From the NCBI GenBank assembly GCA_963722495.1, contig CAVRND010000029.1, positions 62,001 through 126,000 of the forward strand: a stretch of DNA of 64,000 nt, given 5' to 3'. Made by a program: the position numbers and the translations under genes. The notes below the pieces were generated by a model. That model saw only the letters and a program-made list of their open reading frames with translations. It had not been told where the DNA came from and searched no databases. The first letter of the stretch is position 1, and the number at the start of each line of letters is the position of its first letter. Of this stretch, positions 1 to 9,490 are shown piece by piece. The DNA comes from Hyphomicrobium_A sp963722495. GTDB lineage: Bacteria; Pseudomonadota; Alphaproteobacteria; Rhizobiales; Hyphomicrobiaceae.

Positions 1-156
1 ATCGTAGACGGTGTGGACGTAGCGCTTGCCGGAAGCGCCGGTCCAGAAGTGGAAGCGGGTGGTCTCGTTCGATCGAGCCGTCCGCTCGGCCTGCTCTTCC
101 TGGGCGAGTGTGCGCTGCGCCCTGTACACGGCGAGCTCAATGATACGCGCAACCAT
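1..156 (-). CDS. Conserved hypothetical protein, C-terminus outside window
   Basis: An ATG at position 156 opens a minus-strand frame that runs without a stop to the window edge, giving 52 N-terminal residues beginning MVARIIELAVYRAQRTLAQE. The visible part has a helical basic start and then an aromatic segment reading TRFHFWTGASGKRYVHTVYD. From memory this segment resembles small uncharacterised alphaproteobacterial proteins, but I cannot assign a function. All plus-strand frames here look like shadows. The 216 bases between this start and the end of the reductase gene show no other gene. Confidence 0.6.
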   Translation of the reverse strand, partial: MVARIIELAVYRAQRTLAQEEQAERTARSNETTRFHFWTGASGKRYVHTVYD

Positions 157-372
157 TACTGCAGATCCCTTCGCGGCCTTGTGGGTCGCGTGCTGTTCGA
201 CGCTGTTATTCTTTCGTGCCAGCCTATGGTCCATTGCTTAACGATGACCTTGGTTTCGAGCCGAATTGTGGCTCCATGTCAGTGATTTTTGGGCAGAGTG
301 AACGCAACGTTGCGAGCTGTTGCGAAGTCTCAACACGCACGAAAAACACCAACGGCGCCGACGCGATAAACC

Positions 373-2751
373 TCAGCCACAGCGCGAAAAACCGCATGCG
401 TCGCACACCCAGCAACCCTCGCGCTGCACGTAGTCGGCCGACGAGCAACGTGGACAAAGCTTAATGCGCGCTGGGCGTTTGACCGGTCCGCCGGCCTGCA
501 CCGCCGCGTCGTCCTGCCGCTGCGCTTGGTCAATAGGCAGCGCCTCGTCGGCCTGCAGGAATCCGGTGCGGCGCATGTGCGTCTCGATGACCTCGCCGAT
601 GGCGGCGAGCAGGCTCGGGACGTAACGTCCAGATACCCAGTGCCCGCCCTGTGGGTCGAAAACGGCTTTCAGCTCGTCGGCGACAAAGGTGACGTCGCCG
701 CCGCGGCGAAACACGGCGCTGATCATGCGCGTCAGCGCCACGGTCCAGGCATAGTGCTCGAGGTTGCGCGTGTTGATGAAGATCTCGAACGGTCTGCGTC
801 TTTTCGAAGTCACGCCTCCGGCATGAACGTTCTGCTCGATGTCATTGATGGTCACGTAGATGGCGTGGTCGCTGCCCGGCCATTTGAGCTTGTAGGTGTA
901 GCCCGCGAGCACGCCCTCGCGCTCGAGCGGCGGCGCCATGTAGACGACCCCCGACCGTTCCGATGCCGGCACAACTTCGACAAGGGTCGGCTTGGCAGCC
1001 TTTGCCGGGGCTGCCTTGCCGGGCTCGGCGATCGGCTCTGCAACCAGAACCGCTCCGGTGACTGGGTTGGGCCGGTAGGTGGTGCAACCCTTGAGCCCGA
1101 GCGCATGCGCCTCGAGGTAGACGTCCTTGAACGCCTCGAAGGCAATGTCCTCGGGACAGTTGATGGTCTTGGAGATGGCGCTGTCGACCCACGGCTGCAG
1201 GGCCGCCTGCATGGCGAGGTGCTCGGCCGGAGAGAGGTCGCCGGCGCGCACGAACGTATCGGGTAGCGGGGCGGCAGCGCCAAACTGCCGACGGAACTCG
1301 GCGTGCGCGTAGTCCTCCACCGTCTGCTCGTGCGTGGTTCCGTCCCTCGCCAGTAGCCGGCGGGAGTAGCGATAGTCGAACACTGGCTCGACGCCGCTCG
1401 ACACGTTGCCGGCGAGCAGCGAAATGGTTCCGGTCGGCGCGATCGAGGTGAGGCAGCCGTTGCGTACGCCGTGGGCGCGTATCGCCGCGCGCACCGGCGC
1501 ATCGAGCGCTGCAACGTTGGGGGCCGCCAGGAAACGCTTGGCATCATAGAGCGGGAAAGCGCCCTTCTCGGCTGCGAGCTCGGCGCTTGCGGCGTAGGCG
1601 GCGTTCTGGATGATTGCCATCCAGCCGCCGGCGAGCTTGGCCGCCTCCGGGGTGCCGTACCGCACGCCGGCAAAGATGAGCGCGTCGGCGAGCCCGGTGA
1701 CACCCAGGCCGATGCGCCGCTTCGACAACGCCTCCTTGCGCTGCGCCTCGAGCGGGTAGTTCGAGACGTCGATGATGTTGTCGAGGAAACGGACAGCGAC
1801 CTTCACCCGCTGTTCCAGCTTGGCGCGGTCGAGCGTGGCGCCGCCGGTGAACGGGTGATCGATGAGCCGCGCCAGGTTGATCGAGCCCAGCAGGCACGCG
1901 CCATACGGCGGCAACGGCTGCTCGCCGCAAGGATTGGTGGCGTGGATCTCCTCACAGTAGTTGAGGTTGTTGCGTGCATTGACACGGTCGATGAAGACGA
2001 CGCCCGGCTCGGCGAAATCGTAAGTGGCGCGCATGATGCGCTCCCACAGCGCGCGCGCGGGCAGCGTACGGTAGACCTTGCCGCCGAACTTCAATTCCCA
2101 CGGCTTGTCGGCGCGCACGGCCGCGAGGAAATCGTCCGTCACCAGCACCGACAGATTGAAGTTGCGCAGCCGCCCCGGCTCGGACTTTGCTTCGATGAAG
2201 GCTTCGATGTCGGGGTGGTCGCAGCGCAGCGTCGCCATCATGGCGCCCCGGCGGCTGCCGGCCGACATGATGGTGCGGCACATGGCATCCCACACCTCCA
2301 TGAAGCTGACGGGACCGGAGGCGTCGGCGCCGATGGAGGCAACGCTGGCGCCCTTGGGGCGCAGGGTCGAGAAGTCGTGTCCGATGCCGCCGCCCTGCTG
2401 CATGGTCAGAGCGGCGTCCTTTACGCCCTCGAAGATGGCGCTGAGATCGTCCTCGACCTTCCCGAGCACGAAGCAGTTGAAGAGGGTGACGGACCGCCCC
2501 GTGCCGGCGCCAGCGAGAATGCGCCCAGCGGGCAGGAAGCCAAGATCTGCAATGGCGTCGTGGAAGCGCTTGGCCCACTGCTCGCGGACCTTCTTGCCCC
2601 CCTTTTCAGCCGATGCGGCGGCGCGGGCGGCGCGCCAGAACGTGTCGTCGAGAGACGAATCGATCGCGCGCCCGTCTGAGCCCTTTAGGCGGTATTTGAG
2701 ATCCCAGATCTCACGGGAAATGGGTGCTGAGAATTCGGTGTCGTCACGCAT
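373..2751 (-). CDS. nrdJ: Adenosylcobalamin-dependent (class II) ribonucleotide reductase
   Basis: This 792-residue protein reduces ribonucleotides to deoxyribonucleotides in the cytoplasm using an adenosylcobalamin radical, so it needs neither oxygen nor a NrdB partner. Visible landmarks are Cys93 in LFNCFVLG, the glycine-rich MQQGGGIGHDFS segment at about 118-128, the FNLSV motif near 198, the NPCGE motif with the presumed thiyl cysteine at 275, and Cys286 in PYGACLLGS, which would pair with Cys93. The C-terminus carries CPRC and CDAC pairs suited to thiol shuttling or zinc binding. I chose the ATG at 2751 because AGGA lies just upstream; a longer frame from 2799 needs a TTG start with no ribosome binding site. 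The frame is intact. A periodic GTTC array covers the likely promoter. Confidence 0.93.
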   Translation of the reverse strand: MRDDTEFSAPISREIWDLKYRLKGSDGRAIDSSLDDTFWRAARAAASAEKGGKKVREQWAKRFHDAIADLGFLPAGRILAGAGTGRSVTLFNCFVLGKVEDDLSAIFEGVKDAALTMQQGGGIGHDFSTLRPKGASVASIGADASGPVSFMEVWDAMCRTIMSAGSRRGAMMATLRCDHPDIEAFIEAKSEPGRLRNFNLSVLVTDDFLAAVRADKPWELKFGGKVYRTLPARALWERIMRATYDFAEPGVVFIDRVNARNNLNYCEEIHATNPCGEQPLPPYGACLLGSINLARLIDHPFTGGATLDRAKLEQRVKVAVRFLDNIIDVSNYPLEAQRKEALSKRRIGLGVTGLADALIFAGVRYGTPEAAKLAGGWMAIIQNAAYAASAELAAEKGAFPLYDAKRFLAAPNVAALDAPVRAAIRAHGVRNGCLTSIAPTGTISLLAGNVSSGVEPVFDYRYSRRLLARDGTTHEQTVEDYAHAEFRRQFGAAAPLPDTFVRAGDLSPAEHLAMQAALQPWVDSAISKTINCPEDIAFEAFKDVYLEAHALGLKGCTTYRPNPVTGAVLVAEPIAEPGKAAPAKAAKPTLVEVVPASERSGVVYMAPPLEREGVLAGYTYKLKWPGSDHAIYVTINDIEQNVHAGGVTSKRRRPFEIFINTRNLEHYAWTVALTRMISAVFRRGGDVTFVADELKAVFDPQGGHWVSGRYVPSLLAAIGEVIETHMRRTGFLQADEALPIDQAQRQDDAAVQAGGPVKRPARIKLCPRCSSADYVQREGCWVCDACGFSRCG

Positions 2752-2812
2752 CGGCGCGTCCTGCTGCTCGGCCCACGAATATGGGGCCGGGAACGCCAAA
2801 AGTCAATTAAAT

Positions 2813-2838
2813 GTTCCTATTATATTCTTGCTATGTTC
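2813..2838 (-). promoter_or_regulatory. Promoter of nrdJ with LexA-like direct repeats
   Basis: On the plus strand GTTC (2813-2816), ATTC (2824-2827) and GTTC (2835-2838) occur at an exact 11-base period, so each neighbouring pair has the GTTC-N7-GTTC spacing known for alphaproteobacterial LexA operators, with one mismatch in the middle unit. A perfect minus-strand TATAAT at 2824-2819 lies inside the array. SOS control of nrdJ is an inference; two of the three units match and the middle one does not. Confidence 0.4.
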
Positions 2839-2875
2839 CAGGCATTGTCGGGGGCGCCGGGAGGCGCCGAACGCG

Positions 2876-3073
2876 TCAGCCAGAAGGCAGAGAAGGTGCC
2901 TCGATGCCGTTCTGCACAACTTTGCATGCAGCGCATTGGATAGCGCCGCTCGACCATTGATAGAATGTGATACAGCCGCATTCGCAGCACCACATTTCGG
3001 GTTCGTGCTGCTCAGTAGATTGCGCGTGGTTGCGACGCTTACGCTCGAAATCCAGATCGATGAGGTTCGACAT
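2876..3073 (-). CDS. Small zinc-ribbon-like protein
   Basis: This 65-residue protein begins MSNLIDLDFERKRRNHA and contains a CCECGC segment followed later by CAAC, a four-cysteine pattern suited to binding one zinc ion. The N-terminal pattern is one I associate with small rhizobial proteins of unknown function. The ATG at 3073 was preferred to a start at 3115 because GGTGGAAG lies upstream at suitable spacing. Its start codon overlaps, on the opposite strand, the start codon of the next gene, so each gene's translation signals lie within the other gene. No function can be assigned. Confidence 0.6.
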   Translation of the reverse strand: MSNLIDLDFERKRRNHAQSTEQHEPEMWCCECGCITFYQWSSGAIQCAACKVVQNGIEAPSLPSG

Positions 3074-3221
3074 GGCTAAAGCTTCCACCAAGGCCGCCGG
3101 GAAGGCGCGCCCCACCGGTAACTACGTTGCTCCGGCCTCCGCCAAGGCGAAGACCGCTGTCATTCAGCGGAAGCCGAAAGCAGCTGCAGCGAAGCCTAAG
3201 GCGGCCGCCAAGAAAAAGTAG
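3072..3221 (+). CDS. Small Lys/Ala-rich basic protein
   Basis: A 49-residue protein, MAKASTKAAGKARPTGNYVA at the start and then repeated Lys-Pro-Lys-Ala-Ala units, ends in KAAAKKK. The composition is like short nucleoid-binding or histone-H1-like tails, so nucleic acid binding is possible but not shown. GATGAGG lies 6-12 bases ahead of the ATG at 3072. A good rho-independent terminator follows at 3281, which supports this being a real transcription unit. Confidence 0.5.
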   Translation: MAKASTKAAGKARPTGNYVAPASAKAKTAVIQRKPKAAAAKPKAAAKKK

Positions 3222-3280
3222 TTGTGGAATTAGGTTCAGTTTTCCGCAATCGGCTGATTATTGCGATGTCGGAAGTGAAT

Positions 3281-3313
3281 GCGTCGCCCTCCGGGCGGCG
3301 CTTTTACTTTTTT
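3281..3313 (+). terminator. Rho-independent terminator
   Basis: The stem GCGTCGCCC / GGGCGGCGC (one T-G pair, three-base loop) is followed by CTTTTACTTTTTT. It ends the transcript of the small basic protein gene. Confidence 0.75.
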
Positions 3314-3422
3314 GGCGCCGGCCAGAAGCGCAGTTTTCCGCGCTCCGCCGGACTAACCTGCGCGAAGCGCGGAATTTGTAGATTAATCTATTAAAACCCG
3401 AGTTACCGCTTGCCGGCTCAAC

Positions 3423-5536
3423 TTAGAACCGGACGAGGATGCCTCCGGAGAACGTGTTGTTCTGGGCATTCTCCTGGAAGCGGCCGTCATAGGCGAGGAA
3501 GCCTCCGACCAACTCGTCGAACCGCAAAACATCGAGCTGGGCGCCGACCCGGAAGACGTCGCGCCCGATGTCGGCAGCGTTTGCCGGCGAGGTCCGTGCC
3601 GAGCAGCTCGAAGCTGACCGGAAAGCCGACATCGCCGCCGAGACGCCCGTAGGCGAGGTCGAGCGGCGGGGTGATGGTAAGCCCGCGTGCACCATGCCAC
3701 CGAAGCTGCCCATGACACCGACGCCGCCCTCGGCCTGATCGAACGTGGTCGAGTTGACGTTGAGCGAGAAGATGTCGGCGCCGCCTTCCTCGGCGCTGCC
3801 ACCCGTCCGCTGGTGGAGCCAGGAGGCATAGGCATAGGGCGCCAGGACGTGCGGGCCGAAGTTGTAGACGTGGCCGCCGGTGAGGCGGCCTGGCAAACCC
3901 GCTCGTGTCGTTGGAGGAGTTCCCGGCGATGCCCGGCCGGCGAGCACGGTGCCGGCCGGGCGCCAGGATGTTGGTGCGCTTGTAGTCGTTGCCGAACCAG
4001 TTGCCGCCGGCGATGCCGTCGATGAACCAGTCGTTCTTCTCCCAGGTGGCGTAGGCAAAGCCATGCCAGCCATCGGCCGAGCTGTCATCGCCGGCGCCGT
4101 TGGTGTCGAGGCTGGTGCTGGTATAGGCGATGGCGACGCCGCCGGAGAGCTCGCCGTTGTCGAAGAGATCGTAGCCGCCGATGGCGCCGCCGAGGTTGGC
4201 GCTCGCCTTCGGCGACGTGGCGCTCGAGCTGATGCTGGCGTGGGCGCCGACAGCCCTGTGCCCAGACGGCGTGGCTGCGCCCGGTGGAGACCAGCGCAGC
4301 GTCGACGTCATCGCGCACCGGGCCGCCGAGGGCCATCGCGGAGGTGATGGGCGCCGGCGCCATGGCCGTTGCGAAGGTCTTCTGCCCGCCCTGGTGCAGG
4401 ATCCGCTGCGAGCTGCGGTCCCACAGCGTTGTGACCAGCGTGTCGGTGGCGGCAAAGCGGCTGAAGGCCGAGTTCGCGAACAAGGAGGCGTTGGCCGGAT
4501 CGATGGTGTCGACGAGGTTGCGGATGTTGAGCAGGCCCCACCCGAAGGCGCTGTCCACGCCGGGGCTGCCGATGTCGCTCGCCGTGCGCAGCACGATGCT
4601 GGCCAGCTGCGAGCCTTGGGCGTTGGGGAACATCTGCTTGGCGATGGCGACCGCGCCTGTCACGTGCGGCGCCGCCATCGACGTGCCGCCGAGCGTGTTA
4701 TATGCGTCGGTCGGCACAGTCGAATAAATTTGATAGCCGGGAGCTGCGATGCACCACATTTTGGCGACACCGCACGCATTCGCGAAGTTGCTCTTCGTGA
4801 GGTCCTGATTGACCGACGTGACAGCGATCCAGTTCGACTGCAACTCGGGGAAAATGTAGGGCAACCCGGCAATGACGTCGGGGTTGGCTTGAAACTCGTT
4901 GCCGGTGGCAAAAACGTTGACAGCGCCGGCGCTGACGACCGCCTGCATCGCCGTGAAGAAATTATTGACGTCCGCAACTGTTGTGCCGCTGTGGGCCGCA
5001 ATTTCTGAAGCGACATCCGCCGCGGTTACGTCGGTGACCTCGATGCCCTCTCCCCAGGAATTGTTGAAAATGCGTATTCCGGCTCCAAGTCCACCGTAGA
5101 AGCCGTTGGCGATCGTGGTGAAGGGGGTGACCTGATCCACGTAGGCGCCGGCCGCGTTGAGTATCTGGATCGAAGAAATCTGCACTTCTGGCGCGATGCC
5201 CTCCATGCCGAAGCCATTGCGACCGGCCCCGATGATACCGGCTACGTGCGTGCCGTGGTTTCCGGGAGTCGTTGAGCCGGGGATGTAATTATAGGAATAG
5301 ATTCTATCGGTGGGGAGCTGGAACTCGGGATGACTGAACTGCACCAGGCTGTCGACGACGCCGACCACAACTCCTTGCCCGGTCAGGCCCTTCTCCAGCG
5401 CGTACTGCGCGTTCACAGCGGCCAGCCCCCACTGTCTGTTGAATTCCTCATCCATGAACTGCTGCTGCGCGGCAGCCGGCGTCGTGGCCGCCGCCGCTAA
5501 GAAGGCGGCGATGGTCAAATGAGCTGCGTGTCGCAT
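3423..5536 (-). pseudogene. S8 subtilisin-like autotransporter, frameshifted
   Basis: This gene encodes an N-terminal signal peptide (MRHAAHLTIAAFLAAAATTP, cleavage near AAAQQ), a subtilisin domain with the catalytic Asp near residue 62 (GVVDSLVQ), His in NHGTHVAG and Ser in GTSMAAPHVTG, and a C-terminal autotransporter beta-barrel ending in a terminal Phe (GGILVRF). It would be secreted through its own barrel. The reading frame must change about six times, near 4253, 3965, 3940, 3893, 3680 and 3595, to match the intact paralogue directly upstream at 5613. Four of these look like extra bases and two like lost bases. All catalytic residues lie in the unbroken first 430 codons. It is either a decayed copy or a stretch of poor sequence; the start at 5536 gives the clean signal peptide. 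Confidence 0.8.
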
Positions 5537-5612
5537 CGAACTGCATCCCTGGTTGTCATGGGTCGGACCTACGCCGTGACGCAACTTGAGATGCAACTAT
5601 CGAACAGGCCGC

Positions 5613-7727
5613 TCAGAACCTGACGAGGACGCCGCCGGAGAACGAGTTGTTCCGGGCGTTCTCCTGGAAGCGGCCGTCGTAGCTGACGAAGCCACCGACC
5701 ATCTCATCAAAGCGCATGACGTCGAGCTGGGCGCCGACACGGAAGACGTCGCGGCCGAGGTCGGCGATGTTGGCGCCGAGGGGCGTGCCGAGCAGCTCAA
5801 AGCCGACCGGCAGGTTGACGTCGCCGCCGAGCCGCCCGTAAGCGAGATCGACCGATGGCGTGATGGTGAAGGCATGCCACGCGATGCCGCCGAGCTGCGA
5901 GCGCACGCCGGCGCCACCCTCGACCTGATCGAGGCTCGTCGCATTGATGTCGAGGGAGAAGATATCGGCGCCCGTCTCCGTGCTGCCGCCGGTCCGCTGG
6001 TGGATGACGGTGGCATAGGCATAGGGCGCAACGAGGTTTGCCCCGAGTTCGAAGACGTGCCCGCCGGTGAGTCTGCCGGCAAAGCCGCTCGTATCGTTGT
6101 TGGAGTGGCCGGCAATGCCGGCGTTGCCGAGCACGGTGCCGGAGGTGCCGCCGATGGTGGTGCGCTTGTAGTCGTTCGAGAACCAGTTGCCGCCGGCGAT
6201 GCCGTCGAGGAACCAGTTGTCATCTTTCCAAGTCGCGTAGGCGAAGCCGTGCCAGCCTTCGGCCGAGCTGTCATCGCCGGTGCCCTCGGTGTCGAGGTTC
6301 GACTGGGTGAAGGCGATGGCGATGCCGCCGGAGACGTTTCCATTGTCGAACAGGTCGTAGCCGCCGATGGCGCCGCCGAGGTCGGCGCTCGACTTGGGGC
6401 TGCCGTTAAGGCTGGCGTGGGCGCCGAGGCCCTGCGCCCAGACGGCGGCGCTGCGGCCGGTTGAGACCGTTACCGCGCTGTCGACGTCGTCGCGCACCGG
6501 GCCGCCGAGGGCCATGGCGGGGGTTGCCGGCACAGCGGCCATGGCGGCGGCGAAGCTCGGCGCAGAGGTGCCGCCCTGACTGAGGATACGCTGCGCACTG
6601 CGGTCCCACAGCGTAGAGACGAGGGTGTCGACGGCGGCGAAGCGGGCGAAGGCCGAGTTGACGAACACCAAGCCATTGTCGCTGCCGTCCTCGTCGTCGT
6701 TCCCTGGGCCGCCCAAGCCATCACCGAGCATGCCCACTATGTTCGCGACGCTCAGCATGCCCCAGCCGAAGATGTCGTCGACGCCGCCAACACCGATGTC
6801 TTTCGCAGTGACGAGCACCATCCTTGCAACGTCCGAGCCCTTGGCGTTTGGGAACATCTCTTTGGCGATGGCCACAGCGCCGGTCACCTGTGGGGCCGCA
6901 AACGAGGTGCCCCAAAATGTGCCATAGGTGTCCGGTGTCTGGGTCGAGTAGACGCCCACGCCGGGCGCAGCCAGGCACCATTGCGCGGCGACGCCACAGG
7001 CGTTGGCATCGGATGCACGCTGCATGTTGCGATCAACCGACGTGACGGCAATCCAACCCGATTGAAGCGAGGGGAACAGGTAGGGCAGGCCCGCCTGCAG
7101 ACTGGGTTGAGGTTGGCCGGCATTCATCGTCGCCCAAACCTGTATTGCCCCCAGATCTACCGAGCGCTGAAGGGCGCCCAGAACGGGACCAAGTTCGTCC
7201 TGCGCGCTTTCCACCGTGAATTTATCAATCGTCCCGCTGGCGGTGTTACTCGCCCCCCACGAGTTGTTGAATATGCGCAGGCCCGCATCGAGAGCTCCAT
7301 TGTAGCCTTCAGCCAGCTGCGCATTGTTGAGCACCCTTGTGCCGGCGGAATTGAATAGTGCGATGGCATTGAGAGTTACGTTGGGGGCAACGCCCTCCAT
7401 GCCTTCGTCGTTGCGGGCTGCGCCGATGATCCCGGCGACGCCGGTACCGTGGCCGTTGTAGCCTACGTCGATGGGGTCATAGCTGTAGTCACCCACACGG
7501 CCGACGAACTCCTCGTGGCTGACCTGAAAAAGACCATCGACAACGACGACGCCGATTCCCGTGCCGGTATAGCCCGCCGCCAGCGCGTACTGCGCGCCGA
7601 TGGCAGCAAGGCCCCACTGAGCGTAGAACTCCTCATCCATGTACTGCTGCTGCGCCACCGCGGGAGTGGCGGCTGCGATGGCGGCAGCCGCGCAAGTGGC
7701 AGCAATGGTTGTGCGTGCGATGCGCAT
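5613..7727 (-). CDS. S8 subtilisin-like autotransporter serine protease
   Basis: An intact 704-residue paralogue of the downstream gene. The signal peptide MRIARTTIAATCAAAAIAAA ends near TPAVAQQQ. The passenger is a subtilase with Asp64 in VVVDG, His93 in NGHGTGVAG and Ser275 in GTSFAAPQVTG. From about residue 430 follows a Gly- and aromatic-rich autotransporter barrel whose last residue is Phe, as expected for recognition by the BAM complex. The likely role is a cell-surface or secreted protease. The start at 7727 was chosen over 7775 for the signal peptide. Both copies keep the sequence QYMDEEF or QFMDEEF just after the signal peptide, so they arose by tandem duplication. Confidence 0.9.
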   Translation of the reverse strand: MRIARTTIAATCAAAAIAAATPAVAQQQYMDEEFYAQWGLAAIGAQYALAAGYTGTGIGVVVVDGLFQVSHEEFVGRVGDYSYDPIDVGYNGHGTGVAGIIGAARNDEGMEGVAPNVTLNAIALFNSAGTRVLNNAQLAEGYNGALDAGLRIFNNSWGASNTASGTIDKFTVESAQDELGPVLGALQRSVDLGAIQVWATMNAGQPQPSLQAGLPYLFPSLQSGWIAVTSVDRNMQRASDANACGVAAQWCLAAPGVGVYSTQTPDTYGTFWGTSFAAPQVTGAVAIAKEMFPNAKGSDVARMVLVTAKDIGVGGVDDIFGWGMLSVANIVGMLGDGLGGPGNDDEDGSDNGLVFVNSAFARFAAVDTLVSTLWDRSAQRILSQGGTSAPSFAAAMAAVPATPAMALGGPVRDDVDSAVTVSTGRSAAVWAQGLGAHASLNGSPKSSADLGGAIGGYDLFDNGNVSGGIAIAFTQSNLDTEGTGDDSSAEGWHGFAYATWKDDNWFLDGIAGGNWFSNDYKRTTIGGTSGTVLGNAGIAGHSNNDTSGFAGRLTGGHVFELGANLVAPYAYATVIHQRTGGSTETGADIFSLDINATSLDQVEGGAGVRSQLGGIAWHAFTITPSVDLAYGRLGGDVNLPVGFELLGTPLGANIADLGRDVFRVGAQLDVMRFDEMVGGFVSYDGRFQENARNNSFSGGVLVRF

Positions 7728-7910
7728 GGCGGATCCTGGTTGCGGTTCGAGGGGAGCGGGACGCAACCTGGACAAGACGAGCGCGAGGATACTCGCGCGA
7801 CGCGAAAGTAAACACGATTCATTGAATCGCGCGCGACGGACAAGGGGGCGATGGCGGGGTTCTGAAAAAAGCTTGGGGCGTGGCTGCGAAGACTCAGCCC
7901 GCTAGCAGCG

Positions 7911-8687
7911 TCACTGCTCCGTTGCCCTGGCAAGAACCTCAGGCAGGATGGGCGGAGGGTTGGCAGAAGCTGCCGCCTCGACGATGAGTTGGTTGGAAGC
8001 GTCCTCAATACGCCGCTGCAACTCGGCGCGGAACTCAGGCCGGGGCATTCCAGCCGGCAGCGGGTCGAGGATCTCAACGATGATCGTACCCGGATAGCGG
8101 ATCAGCTGGCGGCGCGGCCAGTAGAGGCCGGAGTTGAGCGCCAGCGGTACGCACGGCAGCCTGAGGCCTTCATAGAGGGCGACGGAACCTGGCTTGTAGT
8201 CGGGCTCGGCACCGGGCGCGCGACGCGTGCCCTCGGGGAAGATCAGGACCTCGCGACCGTCCTTGGCGCGGTCCTGGGCGTCGCGCACCAGCCGGCGCAG
8301 CGCCGCGGGCCCCCGGTCGCGCCGGACGAACACGTGCTCGAACTTGCGCGAGAACCAGCCGTAGAACGGGATCAGCGTCAGCTCCCACTTCATCACAAGC
8401 GCCGGGTCGGTGAAAATGGGGATTAGCGCAAAGGTGTCCCATGCGGACTGATGCTTGGAGGCGACGAGATAGGGCGGCTTAGGCAGCTTTTCGCGGCCGC
8501 GCACCTCCATGCGCGTACCGACGATGGTGCGCAAAAGCCAGAGCGAGACGATGGCGTGCGCCTTAAGGCCGGCCATCGCATAGCGGCGCGGGCCGAGCAG
8601 CAGGAACGAGCCGCCGACGACGAAAATCGCCGTGCTGACGTAGAACAGCAGCGCGAACACGAGCGAGCGGATGAGTGTCAGGGACAA
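7911..8687 (-). CDS. plsC: 1-acyl-sn-glycerol-3-phosphate acyltransferase
   Basis: A 258-residue inner-membrane enzyme that acylates lysophosphatidic acid to phosphatidic acid. The HX4D catalytic motif is seen as KHQSAWD (His79, Asp84), and the glycerol-phosphate-binding motif as FPEGTRRAPG near 150. One hydrophobic segment lies at about 8-32. It starts three bases after the stop of the DUF218 gene and is probably the last gene of a unit ftsE-ftsX-DUF218-plsC. Confidence 0.9.
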   Translation of the reverse strand: MSLTLIRSLVFALLFYVSTAIFVVGGSFLLLGPRRYAMAGLKAHAIVSLWLLRTIVGTRMEVRGREKLPKPPYLVASKHQSAWDTFALIPIFTDPALVMKWELTLIPFYGWFSRKFEHVFVRRDRGPAALRRLVRDAQDRAKDGREVLIFPEGTRRAPGAEPDYKPGSVALYEGLRLPCVPLALNSGLYWPRRQLIRYPGTIIVEILDPLPAGMPRPEFRAELQRRIEDASNQLIVEAAASANPPPILPEVLARATEQ

Positions 8688-8690
8688 GGG

Positions 8691-9341
8691 TCAGAAGATC
8701 CCGGCCGAGTGCGCATTCGGCACCTCGGCAACGGCACTCTGTTGCGTCGATCTGAACAGTCTCGCAACGGTGAGATGCGCCGCGGTCGGTAGGAACTTGA
8801 AGTATTCCGCGATCAGCGTGCGCGTGACCGATGCATGCAGCCACCATTGCGTCGGCGGGAAGTTGTTCGGCACCACCGGATGCGGGACAAGCCGCGTGGT
8901 GGGAAGCGCCAGCGACAGCTCGGCGAGGCTGCGCGGCATGTGGTAGCTGGCCGTGACGACGATGAGGCTGTCGTAGCCATGCGAGGTGGCCCAGGCGCGG
9001 GTTTCGTTGGCGTTGCCGGCTGTGTCGAGGGCCGAATAGCCAATATCGACGCAGCAATCGAACTTGTCCTCGGCAAGCCCGGAGATATCGAGCAGCGCCT
9101 TCTTGCCGGTGCGGCGGAACACCCCGGAGATCAGCATGCGCTGGGCCCGGCCTTCGTCGAGCAGCCGCGCGCCCTCGGCGATACGGCGGCCCTCGCCGGT
9201 AAGCACGACGATGCCGTCGGCATGCGGATTGTTTTGGGCGGGGAGCCGGGTAACGATGCTGGCGAACAGCACAAAGCCGAGCGTCAGCAGCGACAGTATC
9301 GCTCCCGCCCCGAGAATCATGGCTCGCCGCAAGCTGCTCAT
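8691..9341 (-). CDS. DUF218 / YdcF-ElyC family envelope protein
   Basis: A 216-residue protein with one N-terminal membrane anchor (about 8-30) followed by a DUF218 domain: the segment HADGIVVLTGEGRRIAEGA gives the usual start of the Rossmann-like fold, and LIVVTASYHMPRS its central strand. The family includes SanA, ElyC and YdcF, which affect envelope integrity and peptidoglycan precursor or lipid-carrier steps; the reaction is not settled. It lies between ftsX and plsC on the same strand, which fits a role in envelope assembly during growth. Confidence 0.8.
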   Translation of the reverse strand: MSSLRRAMILGAGAILSLLTLGFVLFASIVTRLPAQNNPHADGIVVLTGEGRRIAEGARLLDEGRAQRMLISGVFRRTGKKALLDISGLAEDKFDCCVDIGYSALDTAGNANETRAWATSHGYDSLIVVTASYHMPRSLAELSLALPTTRLVPHPVVPNNFPPTQWWLHASVTRTLIAEYFKFLPTAAHLTVARLFRSTQQSAVAEVPNAHSAGIF

Positions 9342-9490
9342 CGCGGAGGCTGCTGCCTACGTTTTTGTCCCGAGACGCCCTGGCGCCGAAGAGCGTCGGC
9401 GCACACTAACCGATTTGACGGCGGTTGCGACAGGTCCTTTGCGATATCGGCGCTAGCGGCCTTGACCGCCTTGCCGTGCCCGCATTGGGC

